DNA of 64,000 bases, from contig NZ_QOIN01000068.1 in NCBI RefSeq assembly GCF_003323715.1, positions 1 through 64,000 of the forward strand. The letters are read 5' to 3'. The stretch is from Streptomyces diacarni (lineage in GTDB: Bacteria > Actinomycetota > Actinomycetes > Streptomycetales > Streptomycetaceae). Numbering within the stretch: the stretch's first letter is position 1; the number at the start of each line of letters is the position of its first letter. The notes under the pieces are model-generated. The model was not told the DNA's origin, made no database searches, and saw only the letters and a program-made list of their open reading frames with translations. Position numbers and translations under genes: made by a program. Shown piece by piece: positions 17,260 to 26,189 of the stretch.

Positions 17260-20200
17260 TGCTGCTCGCTCCCGTTGCCGTACCTGTTGTCGTAGCCGTC
17301 GTGCGCCGCCGGCCCGCCGTAGCCGGGGGTACCGTCGTAACCGGGCGCGCCCTCGTGGCCCTGCGCCCCTTCGTATCCCGTCCCCTGGCCCGGCTGGTAG
17401 CCGTAGGCTTCGGCGCCGCCCTGTGCCGCGTACTGCTGTGCCTGCCAGCTGTCGTAGCCGCCCTGCTGGTCGTAGGACTGCTCCCCGTACGGCTGCGAAC
17501 CGTGGGACTGCCGGCCGTACGGCGGCTGATCGTAGGACTGCTGAGCGTAGGACTGCTGGTCGTAGGGCGGCTGGGCGTACTGCTGTTGGTGCGGGACCTG
17601 GCCGTAGACCGGCTGCCCGTAGGCGTCGTACCCGTAGGCAGGCTGCTCGAAGGACTGCTGCTCGTAGGACTGCTGCTCGTAAGGGGCCTGCTCGGCGTAC
17701 CCCGTCCCGGCCGCGGGGTCGTACGGGGGCCCGGGGTGGTGCCCGGGCTGCTGCGGCACGTAAGGCTGCTCCTGGCCGTACGGCTCGTGGGCGGGCTGCT
17801 CGGGCAGGCCGTGCGGCTCGGCGCCGCCGTCGGTCTCGGAGACCGACGGGTCCTCCGAGGCGCCCGGTGCGGCTGCGGCCGCTTCGGCGGCCGCTCGCAG
17901 CCGGCGGGCTCTGCGACCGTCTCCGACCGCGGGGTCGGGCGCGGGCGGGGCGTCCGGCAGGTCGTCGTCCACCTCGCGCCTGCGGCCCGGCAGGGCGAGG
18001 ACGAGGACGACCAGGAGGAGGAACCCCTGGGTCCACACCCACACCGTGTGGGTGAAGGGAGTCTCGTACGTGAGGGTCAGCTTGCCGCCTTCGGTGGGCA
18101 GTTCGAAGCCCTGTGCCCAGCCGTCGACCGTGGTGCCCTTGAGCGGACTGCCGTCCAGGCTCGCCTGCCATCCGCTGTCCGCCTCGTCGGCGAGCCGCAG
18201 CACGCGCCCGGAGGGCCCGGTCGGCAGGGTCGCGTGCGACTCGACGGGTCCTGACGCCACGGCGACCGGTGCGGTCACCGCGCCGCCTGCGCCGCTCTTC
18301 TCGTCGCCCGGGACGATCGAGACCCGCGAGACCTGCCGGTCGACGCGCCACAGTGCGCTGCCGTCCTCCTGGCTGAGGCGGGTGAGACCCGGGGTCGCGT
18401 CCAGCGTGCGGCTGACCTGGCGTGCGGTGCCGTCGCGCAGCAGGACGTAGCGCACGGCATAGCCGCCCAGTTGGCTCGTCTGGTCGGCACCGGACCCCGC
18501 GACGAGGTGGGAGACCACGTCGTCCAGCCGCGCGTCGTCGCCGCCGACGGCGGCCAGGTCGGCGTCCCCGAGGCGGGCGCCGGAGCCCCGCACCAGGGTG
18601 TAGCCGACCTCGGCGGCGCCCTCCGGCTGGTCGAGGACGAGGGTGCGGGCCTGGTCGCTGGTCGTGCTCTCCTCCGCGACGAAGGCGGGCACCTGCACCG
18701 GGTCGCGCCGCGAGAGGGGACCGTCGGCGCCGCCGGCCATCCACCCCACGGCCGCGCACAGGGGGGCGAAGACGGCTGCGGCCGCGACCAGCGCGGCGAC
18801 GGGCTGACGCCAGCCGAAGCTCTGCGCCGCCACCCGCTCCTTCGCGCCCTCGGCACCGACCGCGGCAGCGCTCAGCAGCCCGATCCCGTACACGAGGGTG
18901 GCGGGACCCGCCCAGGCCGAACCGTTGGACAGCGCGGCGAATACCAGCCCTGTCAGCGCCACGGCCCACGCCGCGCGCACGGCCAGTTGCCGCTCGCCGC
19001 GCAGCAGTGCGGCCAGCCCGGCGAGCACCAGGCCGACGAGGAAGAGCCCGTCCGTGGTGCCGGGGCCGCCCGGCGAGACCGTCAGCAGGTCGATGGCGGA
19101 GGCGGCACCGGTGCCGTACTCCAGACCGACCTCGCTCAGGAACATGCCGGGGTCGGTCAGCAGCGACAGCGACCAGGGGGCGAGCAGTAGCACCGGCGTC
19201 ACGAGGGCGACACCGAGACGCGCCGCGCGCATGCCGGGCGAGCCGCCCTGCCGTACACGCACCACGAGCACGACGAGGGCCAGCACCAGAGCCAGCGGCC
19301 ACACCAGGGGAGTGAACGCCGTCGTGAGGGTCAGCAGCAGCGCGTACGCCCACGCGGACCGCCAGCCGCCCTTGCCGTACAGCCCGCAGGCCGAGACGGC
19401 GGCCCGCGCCAGCAGGGGCAGCAGGATCGCCAGGACGGCGGTACCGATGCGCCCCTGCGCGAGGGCGCCGGTGGCGGCGGGAAGGAACGCGTAGGCGACG
19501 CTCCCCCAGGCCCGCACCAGCCGGGAGTCGACCAGCGGACGGGAAGCGAAGTAGGCGGTGAGTCCGGCCAGCGGCACGGAGCACACGAGCAGCAGGGTCA
19601 ACGCCAGGCTCGTACTGCCGAACAGCAGCGTGGCGAACGTGGCGAGGACGGCCAGGTAGGGCGGGGCCGACTCGGTACCGCCCGTGCCGACGGGATGCCA
19701 GCCGTCCAGATAGCGCGCCCACAGGTCCGAGACGGTGTCGGGCACGGGCAGCAGTGCCCCGCCCGCCAGCGCCCCGCCGCCCAGCAGCGACCGGCAGGCG
19801 ACCAGGGAGACGATCAGCAGGACGGCGAAGAGGACCGGCCCCGGCTTGCGCGCGACCTGTTTGACGCGCGCGAACTGCTCGACCTCCAGGAAGTCGGCGT
19901 CGTCATCCGAGGGACCGGACTCGACGGCACCGTGCCGCCCTCCGGCGGACAGCTCCGCCTCGGAGCGGCCTGAGAAGTTGCTGGTGACCTGCTCCAGAGT
20001 GGCGCGCAATGTGGCACCCGGCGGAGGGAACAAGGGGCGCAACTCCTTGTGCGGCACCACGGGCCTGCCCCGTCTGCGCCGCGCACCGAGCACCCGGCCG
20101 GCCCGCAGCAGCGTGCCGGACAGTCCCGTGATCTCGTCCAGCGCCTGCCCTGGCACCTTGCCGACCAGATAGGCGAGCGTGCGCACGAGAGTGCCGAAAA

Positions 20201-21194
20201 CCAGCCGCAGCAGCACCCACGGGAGCATCGCTCCCGACGTGTTGGCGAGCAGCGTGTAGACGGCACCCGCCTTGTCGACGCGATGCGGGCTCGCACCACT
20301 GCGGCTCGCCCGTCCCACACAGTCGACCGGACGGCGCTCCCGCGAGGCCGCCTCGGCGTGCCGCACCACGGCGTCCGGCGCGACCAGAACCCGGTGCCCC
20401 GCGGCCTGCGCACGCCAGCACAGGTCGACGTCGTCCCGCATCAGGGGCAGCGCGCGGTCGAAGCCGCCCAACTGGTCGAAGACGTCGCGGCGGATGAGCA
20501 TGCCCGCCGTGGAGACGGCCAGCACGGGCCGCACCTGGTCGTACTGGCCCTGGTCCTGCTCGCGCCGGTCGATGCCCGTCCAGCGCCGGCCGCTGTTGGC
20601 GAGCGAGACGCCCGCCTCCAGCAGCTGCTTGTGGTCGTACCAACTGCGCAGCTTGGGTCCCGCGATGCCGGCGGACGGGTCCGCGTCGACGACGCGCAGC
20701 AGTTCGGCCAGAGCGTCCGCCTCGGGCGCGCAGTCGTCGTGCAGCAGCCACAGCCACTCGACGGGCTCCCCGTAGGGCAGCTCCGGCATGTCGTAGGCGT
20801 CGTCGCGCCAGGTCCTGTTGACCGGGTCCCAGCCGCTGGGCCGCTTCAGGTACGGCAGGTCCTCGGGGGTGAGCCTGCGGGCGGTACGGGAGGCCTCCTC
20901 GACCGCGGTGCCGAACCCGGTACGGCGCGCCATGTGCAGCACGCGTTCGACACCGAGTGACTCGGTGAGCAGTTCGGCGGAATTGTCCGCGCTGCCGGTG
21001 TCGGCAGCAATGATGTTCTGCACCGGGCGGCTCTGCTCCAGCAGTCCGCGCAGCGCGTCGGGGAGCCAGCGCCTGCCGTCGTGCGCGACGAGCACGGCGG
21101 TGACGACGTGCCGGGGGAACTCGGGCGGCTCCACGGTGGCCAACCCTGCTGCGGCCGCCTCGTAATGGGCCGCCATATGGCTGTGCACGGACAT
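17256..21194 (-). CDS. Large membrane glycosyltransferase, family 2, with disordered C-terminal tail
   Basis: 1312 residues. Residues about 28-290 are a GT2 (GT-A) catalytic domain: AVLVAHDGRRWLPDALRGLL, ADTGSADNS, LLHDDCAPEADAL, and RDDVDLCWRAQAAGH. Many hydrophobic segments follow from about 320 to 830, then an extracytoplasmic beta-rich part and a final helix (WVWTQGFLLLVVLVLALPG) near 1035. The last 180 or so residues are Tyr/Gln/Pro/Gly-rich with repeats such as SYEQQ, SYAQQ and SYDQP. It probably transfers sugars for an envelope glycan; donor and acceptor are unknown. Start at ATG 21194; no strong Shine-Dalgarno is visible and Met7 is possible. Confidence 0.88.
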   Translation of the reverse strand: MSVHSHMAAHYEAAAAGLATVEPPEFPRHVVTAVLVAHDGRRWLPDALRGLLEQSRPVQNIIAADTGSADNSAELLTESLGVERVLHMARRTGFGTAVEEASRTARRLTPEDLPYLKRPSGWDPVNRTWRDDAYDMPELPYGEPVEWLWLLHDDCAPEADALAELLRVVDADPSAGIAGPKLRSWYDHKQLLEAGVSLANSGRRWTGIDRREQDQGQYDQVRPVLAVSTAGMLIRRDVFDQLGGFDRALPLMRDDVDLCWRAQAAGHRVLVAPDAVVRHAEAASRERRPVDCVGRASRSGASPHRVDKAGAVYTLLANTSGAMLPWVLLRLVFGTLVRTLAYLVGKVPGQALDEITGLSGTLLRAGRVLGARRRRGRPVVPHKELRPLFPPPGATLRATLEQVTSNFSGRSEAELSAGGRHGAVESGPSDDDADFLEVEQFARVKQVARKPGPVLFAVLLIVSLVACRSLLGGGALAGGALLPVPDTVSDLWARYLDGWHPVGTGGTESAPPYLAVLATFATLLFGSTSLALTLLLVCSVPLAGLTAYFASRPLVDSRLVRAWGSVAYAFLPAATGALAQGRIGTAVLAILLPLLARAAVSACGLYGKGGWRSAWAYALLLTLTTAFTPLVWPLALVLALVVLVVRVRQGGSPGMRAARLGVALVTPVLLLAPWSLSLLTDPGMFLSEVGLEYGTGAASAIDLLTVSPGGPGTTDGLFLVGLVLAGLAALLRGERQLAVRAAWAVALTGLVFAALSNGSAWAGPATLVYGIGLLSAAAVGAEGAKERVAAQSFGWRQPVAALVAAAAVFAPLCAAVGWMAGGADGPLSRRDPVQVPAFVAEESTTSDQARTLVLDQPEGAAEVGYTLVRGSGARLGDADLAAVGGDDARLDDVVSHLVAGSGADQTSQLGGYAVRYVLLRDGTARQVSRTLDATPGLTRLSQEDGSALWRVDRQVSRVSIVPGDEKSGAGGAVTAPVAVASGPVESHATLPTGPSGRVLRLADEADSGWQASLDGSPLKGTTVDGWAQGFELPTEGGKLTLTYETPFTHTVWVWTQGFLLLVVLVLALPGRRREVDDDLPDAPPAPDPAVGDGRRARRLRAAAEAAAAAPGASEDPSVSETDGGAEPHGLPEQPAHEPYGQEQPYVPQQPGHHPGPPYDPAAGTGYAEQAPYEQQSYEQQSFEQPAYGYDAYGQPVYGQVPHQQQYAQPPYDQQSYAQQSYDQPPYGRQSHGSQPYGEQSYDQQGGYDSWQAQQYAAQGGAEAYGYQPGQGTGYEGAQGHEGAPGYDGTPGYGGPAAHDGYDNRYGNGSEQQ

Positions 21195-21788
21195 CGAGGT
21201 AGGGGCCCTCCCCGGGGTGCCGGGGCCTCGCGGCGGTGCCGCGCTGTGGCTGCAAGCCCCCGGAAGACGCGAATCGGAGCGGTGAACGCACCCCCTGTGC
21301 CAGGGCGGTGCGTCGCGGACGGCCCCACACTAACGGCTCCCACAGGTGCGTCCGGCGCCTTGGTGCAACTGGCCCGAGGGGGCTTCACACGACCCGAGAG
21401 CGCTCACGGCGGCTTCCGCTCACCCGATACGGACAGCCGAACGCGGCGCGAACGGGCGGCCGGGAGGCCGCCCGAAAGGCCGCTGTCGGACAGAAGGCAG
21501 GCCAGTAGGTCTCCGGCAGGCTCCGAGGCGCCGGACGAGAGGGCGATCAAACGGGAGGGGTGGGCGGGCCCGGACGCCCAGCCGGGCGCCGGTCGACAAG
21601 CCGACCGGTACGCCGGTCGAACAACGCGATACGTCGGTCGAACACTGAAAGTCCCGGTCGAACACCACCGGTCTCGGCCGGACGCCGGGCACGGCGTGCG
21701 AGAACGGCCGGACGCGGTCGCAAGGCCGGACGCAGGCGGTGCGAGGAGTGCGAGTCGCGCGCTCCGATTGGATTGGGTCTCCGCTTAG
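21195..21788. other. Intergenic spacer rich in short repeats
   Basis: No convincing gene between the glycosyltransferase start and the 16-bp array downstream of whiB. The motif ggtcga recurs at 21591, 21615, 21636 and 21656, about 20-24 bp apart. The glycosyltransferase promoter must lie here but is not recognisable. Confidence 0.4.
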
Positions 21789-21884
21789 CGGCAGACCGTC
21801 GGTACGGCGGGCCGCCGACGCGGCAGGCCGTCGGCGCGGCAGGCCGTCGGCGCGGCAGGCCGTCGGCGCGGCAGGCCGACCAAG
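21789..21884. repeat. 16-bp tandem array, six copies
   Basis: Six contiguous 16-bp units starting at 21789, 21805, 21821, 21837, 21853 and 21869; the third to fifth are identical (cggcaggccgtcggcg) and the outer ones diverged. It lies 27 bp beyond the whiB stop codon. Confidence 0.92.
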
Positions 21885-21911
21885 CGGCGGAGCAGCGGGG
21901 GCGGTGCCCCG

Positions 21912-22175
21912 TCAGATGGCGGCTTTCTTCAGCCGACGCCGTTCCCGTTCGGACAGGCCGCCCCAAATACCGAAACGTTCGTCATTGGCGAGGGCGTATT
22001 CGAGGCATTCCGAGCGGACTTCACACGCGAGGCAGACCTTTTTCGCCTCGCGGGTTGAACCGCCCTTCTCGGGGAAGAACGACTCCGGGTCGGTCTGGGC
22101 ACACAGCGCGCGCTCCTGCCAGCCCAGCTCCTCGTCCGCCTCTTCGACCAGCAGTTGTTGGAACAGCTCGGTCAT
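21912..22175 (-). CDS. whiB: WhiB, iron-sulfur developmental regulator
   Basis: 87 residues, essentially the sequence I know for WhiB of Streptomyces. Four cysteines (C25, C48, C51, C57) ligate a [4Fe-4S] cluster; the turn GIWGG (69-73) and the basic tail RERRRLKKAA contact sigma factor and DNA. WhiB works with WhiA to activate sporulation septation genes. Start MTELFQQLL has a GAGGGG Shine-Dalgarno six bases upstream. Monocistronic with a promoter about 75-100 bp upstream. Confidence 0.97.
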   Translation of the reverse strand: MTELFQQLLVEEADEELGWQERALCAQTDPESFFPEKGGSTREAKKVCLACEVRSECLEYALANDERFGIWGGLSERERRRLKKAAI

Positions 22176-22248
22176 GTGCGCCCCTCGATCCGTCTCTGCG
22201 ACCCCGTGATGCTGTCGTTATCGAACCCTCTTGAACGACACGAGTGAA

Positions 22249-22278
22249 ATTACAAGTGTGCCGATCCGGGGCAGTCAA
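22249..22278 (-). promoter_or_regulatory. Candidate whiB promoter
   Basis: Minus strand: -35 TTGACT (22273-22278), 18-bp spacer, -10 TGTAAT (22249-22254), about 75 bp before the whiB start. It resembles a housekeeping-type promoter. Confidence 0.5.
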
Positions 22279-23012
22279 GCCGAGATCTGCTATTGAGCCC
22301 GTTATTCACCCGGCGGAACCAAGCGTTCGCCGTAAGTGTTCAAATCAGCATGAACTATGACACTCACATCCGGAGGCCGTCCTATTTGTCCGGCTTCTGT
22401 ATGGAGAACGTGATGACCTGCTTTCACGTTCCGCACCAACCCCCGGATGGCCCTGATCACGTTCCGGTCACGGAAGGACAACGGCGATCCGAGTGCGGTT
22501 GGTGCGCCGTATCTCCCGTGCAGGGCAGCACAAACCTTTCGCCGTCCGCAGCGACCGGAACCGGTGAAACTTCACTCACAAACGCGGCGTCAGGTTGACA
22601 CTGGTGTCTCGGAACGCTCTCCTTGGACGCATGTCAGCGACCTCTGAGATCCGCACGGCCCGTGGCGCCCTCGCCCCGCGGCCTGCCGGGGGTGCATACG
22701 TCTCCCCCGTCGCTTCTCACGTCCCGGAGCCCCGCCGCTGTCGCTGTTCCCGCGACTGTCCGGCGCGCTGTCGCTGATCCCTCCGCCCTGACCTCGGGCC
22801 GGGTCTCTTCCCACCCACCGACCGGCTGACGAGCCGCGCGGCCACTGTCCGGCCGACGAGCAGGGCTCCAGCCGGGCGGCACGCCAGGGTTTCCTCCCGC
22901 GTCTCCCCTCCCGCACTTTTCTTTCCGCGTCGGCTGCCACTGCCGTAGCACCCAGCCCTCCGGCGCGTCACCCCAGCTTCCTGTCCAGCTCTCTGCGAAG
23001 GCACCGCCGCAC
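22279..23012. other. Intergenic region between whiB and the cysteine dioxygenase gene
   Basis: About 730 bp between divergent genes. The first 250 bases are AT-richer than the rest of the window (for example 22310-22400) and likely carry further whiB control sequence. I see no gene I would support; the open frames present lack family similarity and ribosome sites. Confidence 0.45.
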
Positions 23013-23501
23013 GTGAACAGCGACATCGAAATCGCGGGCGATCCGCTCGCCCTCCCGCACCTCCTTCCTCACGCGCCCGCGCATCCCGGCACCGTCGCGG
23101 GGTACGCCGGAGTGATCCGTGAACTGGCCGCCGACCGCGCCTCCTGGGCGCCCCTGGTGCGCTACGACCCCACCCTGCGCTGGTACCACCGTCTGCGCAC
23201 CGGGCCCGGCTACGAGGTGTGGCTGCTCAGTTGGCTGCCGGGCCAAGGCAGCGGGCGGCACGACCACGGGCGCTCGTTCGGCGTCTTCGGCGTCCTGGCG
23301 GGTGAGTTGACCGAGCACGGCAGCGGTACCCGGGTGCTCACCCCCGGAACGGTGCGGGTCTTCGCCCCGGGATACGTGCACGAGGTGACCAACGACGGTC
23401 TGGAACCGGTCGTGAGTGTGCACGTCTACGCGCCGGGGCTGACCGAGATGCCCCGGCACTGCTCCGTCGGTCCTGCCGTCACCCGGAGCGCGCCGGCCTG
23501 A
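23013..23501 (+). CDS. Cysteine dioxygenase family protein
   Basis: 162-residue cupin. It oxidises cysteine to cysteine sulfinate with a mononuclear iron. The metal site is visible: SGRHDHGRSFGVFGVLAG supplies the two closely spaced His, and YVHEVTNDG the third. Length is shorter than mammalian CDO but typical for the bacterial actinobacterial group. GTG start at 23013 with no strong Shine-Dalgarno. Single gene, rightward, followed after 150 bp by cofD. Confidence 0.9.
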   Translation: MNSDIEIAGDPLALPHLLPHAPAHPGTVAGYAGVIRELAADRASWAPLVRYDPTLRWYHRLRTGPGYEVWLLSWLPGQGSGRHDHGRSFGVFGVLAGELTEHGSGTRVLTPGTVRVFAPGYVHEVTNDGLEPVVSVHVYAPGLTEMPRHCSVGPAVTRSAPA

Positions 23502-23651
23502 CGGCCCCGTGCGGGCTGCCGTGGTCTTCGACGGTCCGGCCCGCCATGCCACCCACCGCGCCATCCGTCACGTCACCCTTCGCGCCGTTTCCCAGGTGGT
23601 GGCCGGGCGGGCTGATGTCCGCGGCGGGTGCCGGGCTGCGAGACTGGTCGC

Positions 23652-24629
23652 ATGCAGCGCATTGTGGTTCTGGCCGGGGGCATCGGCGGTGCCCGTTTCC
23701 TGCGCGGACTCAGGTCCGCGGCGCCCGACGCGGAGATCACCGTCGTGGGCAACACCGGTGACGACATCCATCTGTTCGGACTGAAGGTCTGCCCGGACCT
23801 CGACACCGTGATGTACACCCTGGGTGGCGGCATCCACGAGGGTCAGGGCTGGGGCCGGGCCGACGAGACGTTCACCGTGAAGGAGGAACTGGCCGCCTAC
23901 GGCGTGGGCCCCGAGTGGTTCGGGCTGGGCGACCGCGACTTCGCCACCCACATCGTGCGCACCCAGATGATCGCCGCCGGGTACCCGCTCAGCGCCGTCA
24001 CCGAGGCCCTGTGCGCGCGCTGGCAGCCGGGGGTGCGGCTGCTGCCGATGACGGACGACCGCGTCGAGACCCACGTGCTGATCGACGATCCGGAGGCGCA
24101 GGGGGAGGAAGGCGGCCGCAAAGCCGTCCACTTCCAGGAGTACTGGGTGCGGCTGCGGGCGTCCGTGGACGCGCACGCGGTGGTGCCCGTCGGAGCCGAG
24201 ACCGCCAAGCCCGCACCGGGCGTCCTGGAGGCCATCGCCGCGTCCGACGTCGTCCTCTTCCCGCCGTCCAATCCGGTCGTCAGCGTCGGCACGATCCTGG
24301 CGGTGCCCGGTATCAGGGAGGCCATCGCGGACGCGGGCGTGCCGGTCGTCGGCCTCTCCCCCATCGTCGGTGACGCGCCGGTGCGCGGGATGGCGGACAA
24401 GGTGCTGTCGGCCGTCGGGGTGGAGACCACCGCGGCGGCCGTCGCCGCGCACTACGGTTCGGGGCTGCTGGACGGCTGGCTGGTGGACACCGTGGACGCC
24501 GGCACCGTCGGGGCCGTCGAGGAAGCCGGAATCCGGTGCCGCGCCGTACCGCTGATGATGAGCGACGAACAGGCGACCGCCGAGATGGCCCGGGAGGCGC
24601 TCCGGCTGGCCGAGGAGGTGCGGGCGTGA
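23652..24629 (+). CDS. cofD: 2-phospho-L-lactate transferase (F420 biosynthesis)
   Basis: 325 residues from MQRIVVLAGGIGGARFLRGL; called FbiA in actinobacteria. It joins the phosphoenolpyruvyl or phospholactate moiety from its GDP/GPP-activated form to the deazaflavin Fo, giving F420-0 or its dehydro form. The glycine-rich GGIGGARF opening, NTGDDIHLFGLKVCPDLDT and FPPSNPVVSVGTIL are the family landmarks. The stop overlaps the fbiB start (GTGA), so the two form a coupled operon for coenzyme F420. Confidence 0.96.
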   Translation: MQRIVVLAGGIGGARFLRGLRSAAPDAEITVVGNTGDDIHLFGLKVCPDLDTVMYTLGGGIHEGQGWGRADETFTVKEELAAYGVGPEWFGLGDRDFATHIVRTQMIAAGYPLSAVTEALCARWQPGVRLLPMTDDRVETHVLIDDPEAQGEEGGRKAVHFQEYWVRLRASVDAHAVVPVGAETAKPAPGVLEAIAASDVVLFPPSNPVVSVGTILAVPGIREAIADAGVPVVGLSPIVGDAPVRGMADKVLSAVGVETTAAAVAAHYGSGLLDGWLVDTVDAGTVGAVEEAGIRCRAVPLMMSDEQATAEMAREALRLAEEVRA

Positions 24630-26122
24630 CGGCGCCGACGGCCGCGACGCCGCCGCTCCCCGACCCGGACGGCTCCGCTTCGGCCCCTTCCCCCGCGGAC
24701 GCGCCACTCGCGGACGCGTCACCCGCGTCCGGGCCGCAGGCGTCACCCGAGTCCGGGCCGGACGCGTCCGGGCCGCACGCGTCACCCGCTTACGAGGTCT
24801 GGGCGCTGCCCGGCATCCCCGAGGTGCGGCCCGGCGACGACCTGGCCGCGCTCGTCGTCCGTGCGGCGAGCGCGGACGGGCGCACGCTCGCGGACGGTGA
24901 CGTCCTCATCGTCACGTCGAAGATCGTGAGCAAGGCGGAGGGCCGCATCGTGGAGGCCGACGACCGCCACGCCGCGATCGACGCGGAGACCGTGCGCGTC
25001 GTCGCCCGGCGCGGCCCCGCGCGCATCGTGGAGTCACGGCACGGGTTCGTGATGGCCGCCGCCGGAGTCGACGCCTCCAACACGCCCAAAGGCACCGTTT
25101 TGTTGCTCCCGAAGGACCCGGACGCCGCGGCCCGCCGGGTGCGCGACGGGGTGCGCGAGGCGCTGGGTGTCACGGTCGGTGTCGTGGTCACCGACACCTT
25201 CGGACGGCCGTGGCGCGAGGGGCTGACCGATGTGGCCATCGGCGCCGCCGGCGTGCGGGTCCTGGAGGACCTGCGCGGCGGCGTCGACGCCCACGGCAAC
25301 CCGTTGGGCGTGACGGTCACGGCTGTCGGCGACGAGCTGGCCGCCGCGGGCGAACTGGTCAAGGGCAAGGCGGACGGCCTGCCCGTCGCCGTGGTGCGCG
25401 GGCTGGCCCGGCACGTGCTGCCCGCCCCGCACGAGGGCGGTGAGGGCGGTGACACGGAGCCCGCGGTCACGGCACGGGCGCTGGTGCGGGACGCCGCGGC
25501 GGACATGTTCCGGCTCGGCACCTCGGAGGCCGTACGGGAGGCGGTGACGCTGCGGCGCACCGTACGGGAGTTCACGGCCGACCCCGTGGACGGGCAGGCG
25601 GTGCGGCGGGCCGTCGCAGCGGCTGTGACCGCGCCCGCGCCGCACCACACGACTCCCTGGCGGTTCGTCCTGCTGGAGAGCGAGGGCTCCCGGCTGCGGC
25701 TGCTGGACGCCATGCGGGACGCGTGGGTCGCCGACCTGCGCGCCGACGGCAAGAGCGAGGAGAGCATCGCCAAGCGGGTCAAACGCGGCGACGTGCTGCG
25801 CAACGCGCCGTACCTCGCCGTCCCCTGCCTGGTCACGGACGGCGCCCACACCTACCCCGACGCGCGGCGCAACGCCTCCGAGCGGGAGATGTTCGTGGTG
25901 GCGACCGGCGCGGGCATCCAGAACTTCCTCGTCGCACTGGCCGGCGAACAGCTGGGGTCGGCGTGGATCTCCTCCACCATGTTCTGCCGCGACGTGGTCC
26001 GCGACGTCCTGGAACTGCCCGCCGGCTGGGACCCCATGGGCGCCGTCGCCATCGGGCGGCCCGCGGCACCGCCCCGGCAACGCCCGGCACGCGCGGCGGA
26101 GGACTTCGTCGTCGAGAGGTGA
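24626..26122 (+). CDS. fbiB: Bifunctional F420-0:gamma-glutamyl ligase with nitroreductase-type domain
   Basis: 498 residues from GTG 24626. After a Pro/Ala/Ser-rich N-terminal extension of about 50 residues comes the CofE-type ligase domain (VWALPGIPEVRPGDDLAALV, LIVTSKIVSKAEGR, VVVTDTFGRPWREG) that adds glutamates to F420-0. It is followed from about residue 290 by an FMN-binding nitroreductase-like domain (LRRTVREFTADPVDGQAVRRAV, MGAVAIGRP) that in mycobacterial FbiB reduces the dehydro-F420 intermediate. Fusion of both is normal for actinobacteria. Translationally coupled to cofD. Confidence 0.95.
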   Translation: MTAPTAATPPLPDPDGSASAPSPADAPLADASPASGPQASPESGPDASGPHASPAYEVWALPGIPEVRPGDDLAALVVRAASADGRTLADGDVLIVTSKIVSKAEGRIVEADDRHAAIDAETVRVVARRGPARIVESRHGFVMAAAGVDASNTPKGTVLLLPKDPDAAARRVRDGVREALGVTVGVVVTDTFGRPWREGLTDVAIGAAGVRVLEDLRGGVDAHGNPLGVTVTAVGDELAAAGELVKGKADGLPVAVVRGLARHVLPAPHEGGEGGDTEPAVTARALVRDAAADMFRLGTSEAVREAVTLRRTVREFTADPVDGQAVRRAVAAAVTAPAPHHTTPWRFVLLESEGSRLRLLDAMRDAWVADLRADGKSEESIAKRVKRGDVLRNAPYLAVPCLVTDGAHTYPDARRNASEREMFVVATGAGIQNFLVALAGEQLGSAWISSTMFCRDVVRDVLELPAGWDPMGAVAIGRPAAPPRQRPARAAEDFVVER

Positions 26123-26139
26123 GCCCGTCGGGCCCGCCT

Positions 26140-26189
26140 ACAGCGGTACGCCCCCGACGACAGCGGTACGCCCCACTACAGCGGGGCGA
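26140..26189. repeat. Short direct repeats between convergent genes
   Basis: The 14-mer cagcggtacgcccc occurs at 26141 and 26161 and a partial copy (cagcggggcg) at 26179, which runs into the 3' end of the DNA glycosylase gene. Confidence 0.7.

Noticed and set aside
15640..19722. A single 1360-codon minus-strand gene
   Set aside because: Only the 3' part (15640-17259) is coding; upstream it is an Arg-rich shadow of the glycosyltransferase gene, whose stop overlaps the GTG at 17259.
22293..22598. 101-codon plus-strand frame in the whiB-CDO spacer
   Set aside because: No ribosome site and no recognisable family; lies in an AT-richer promoter region.
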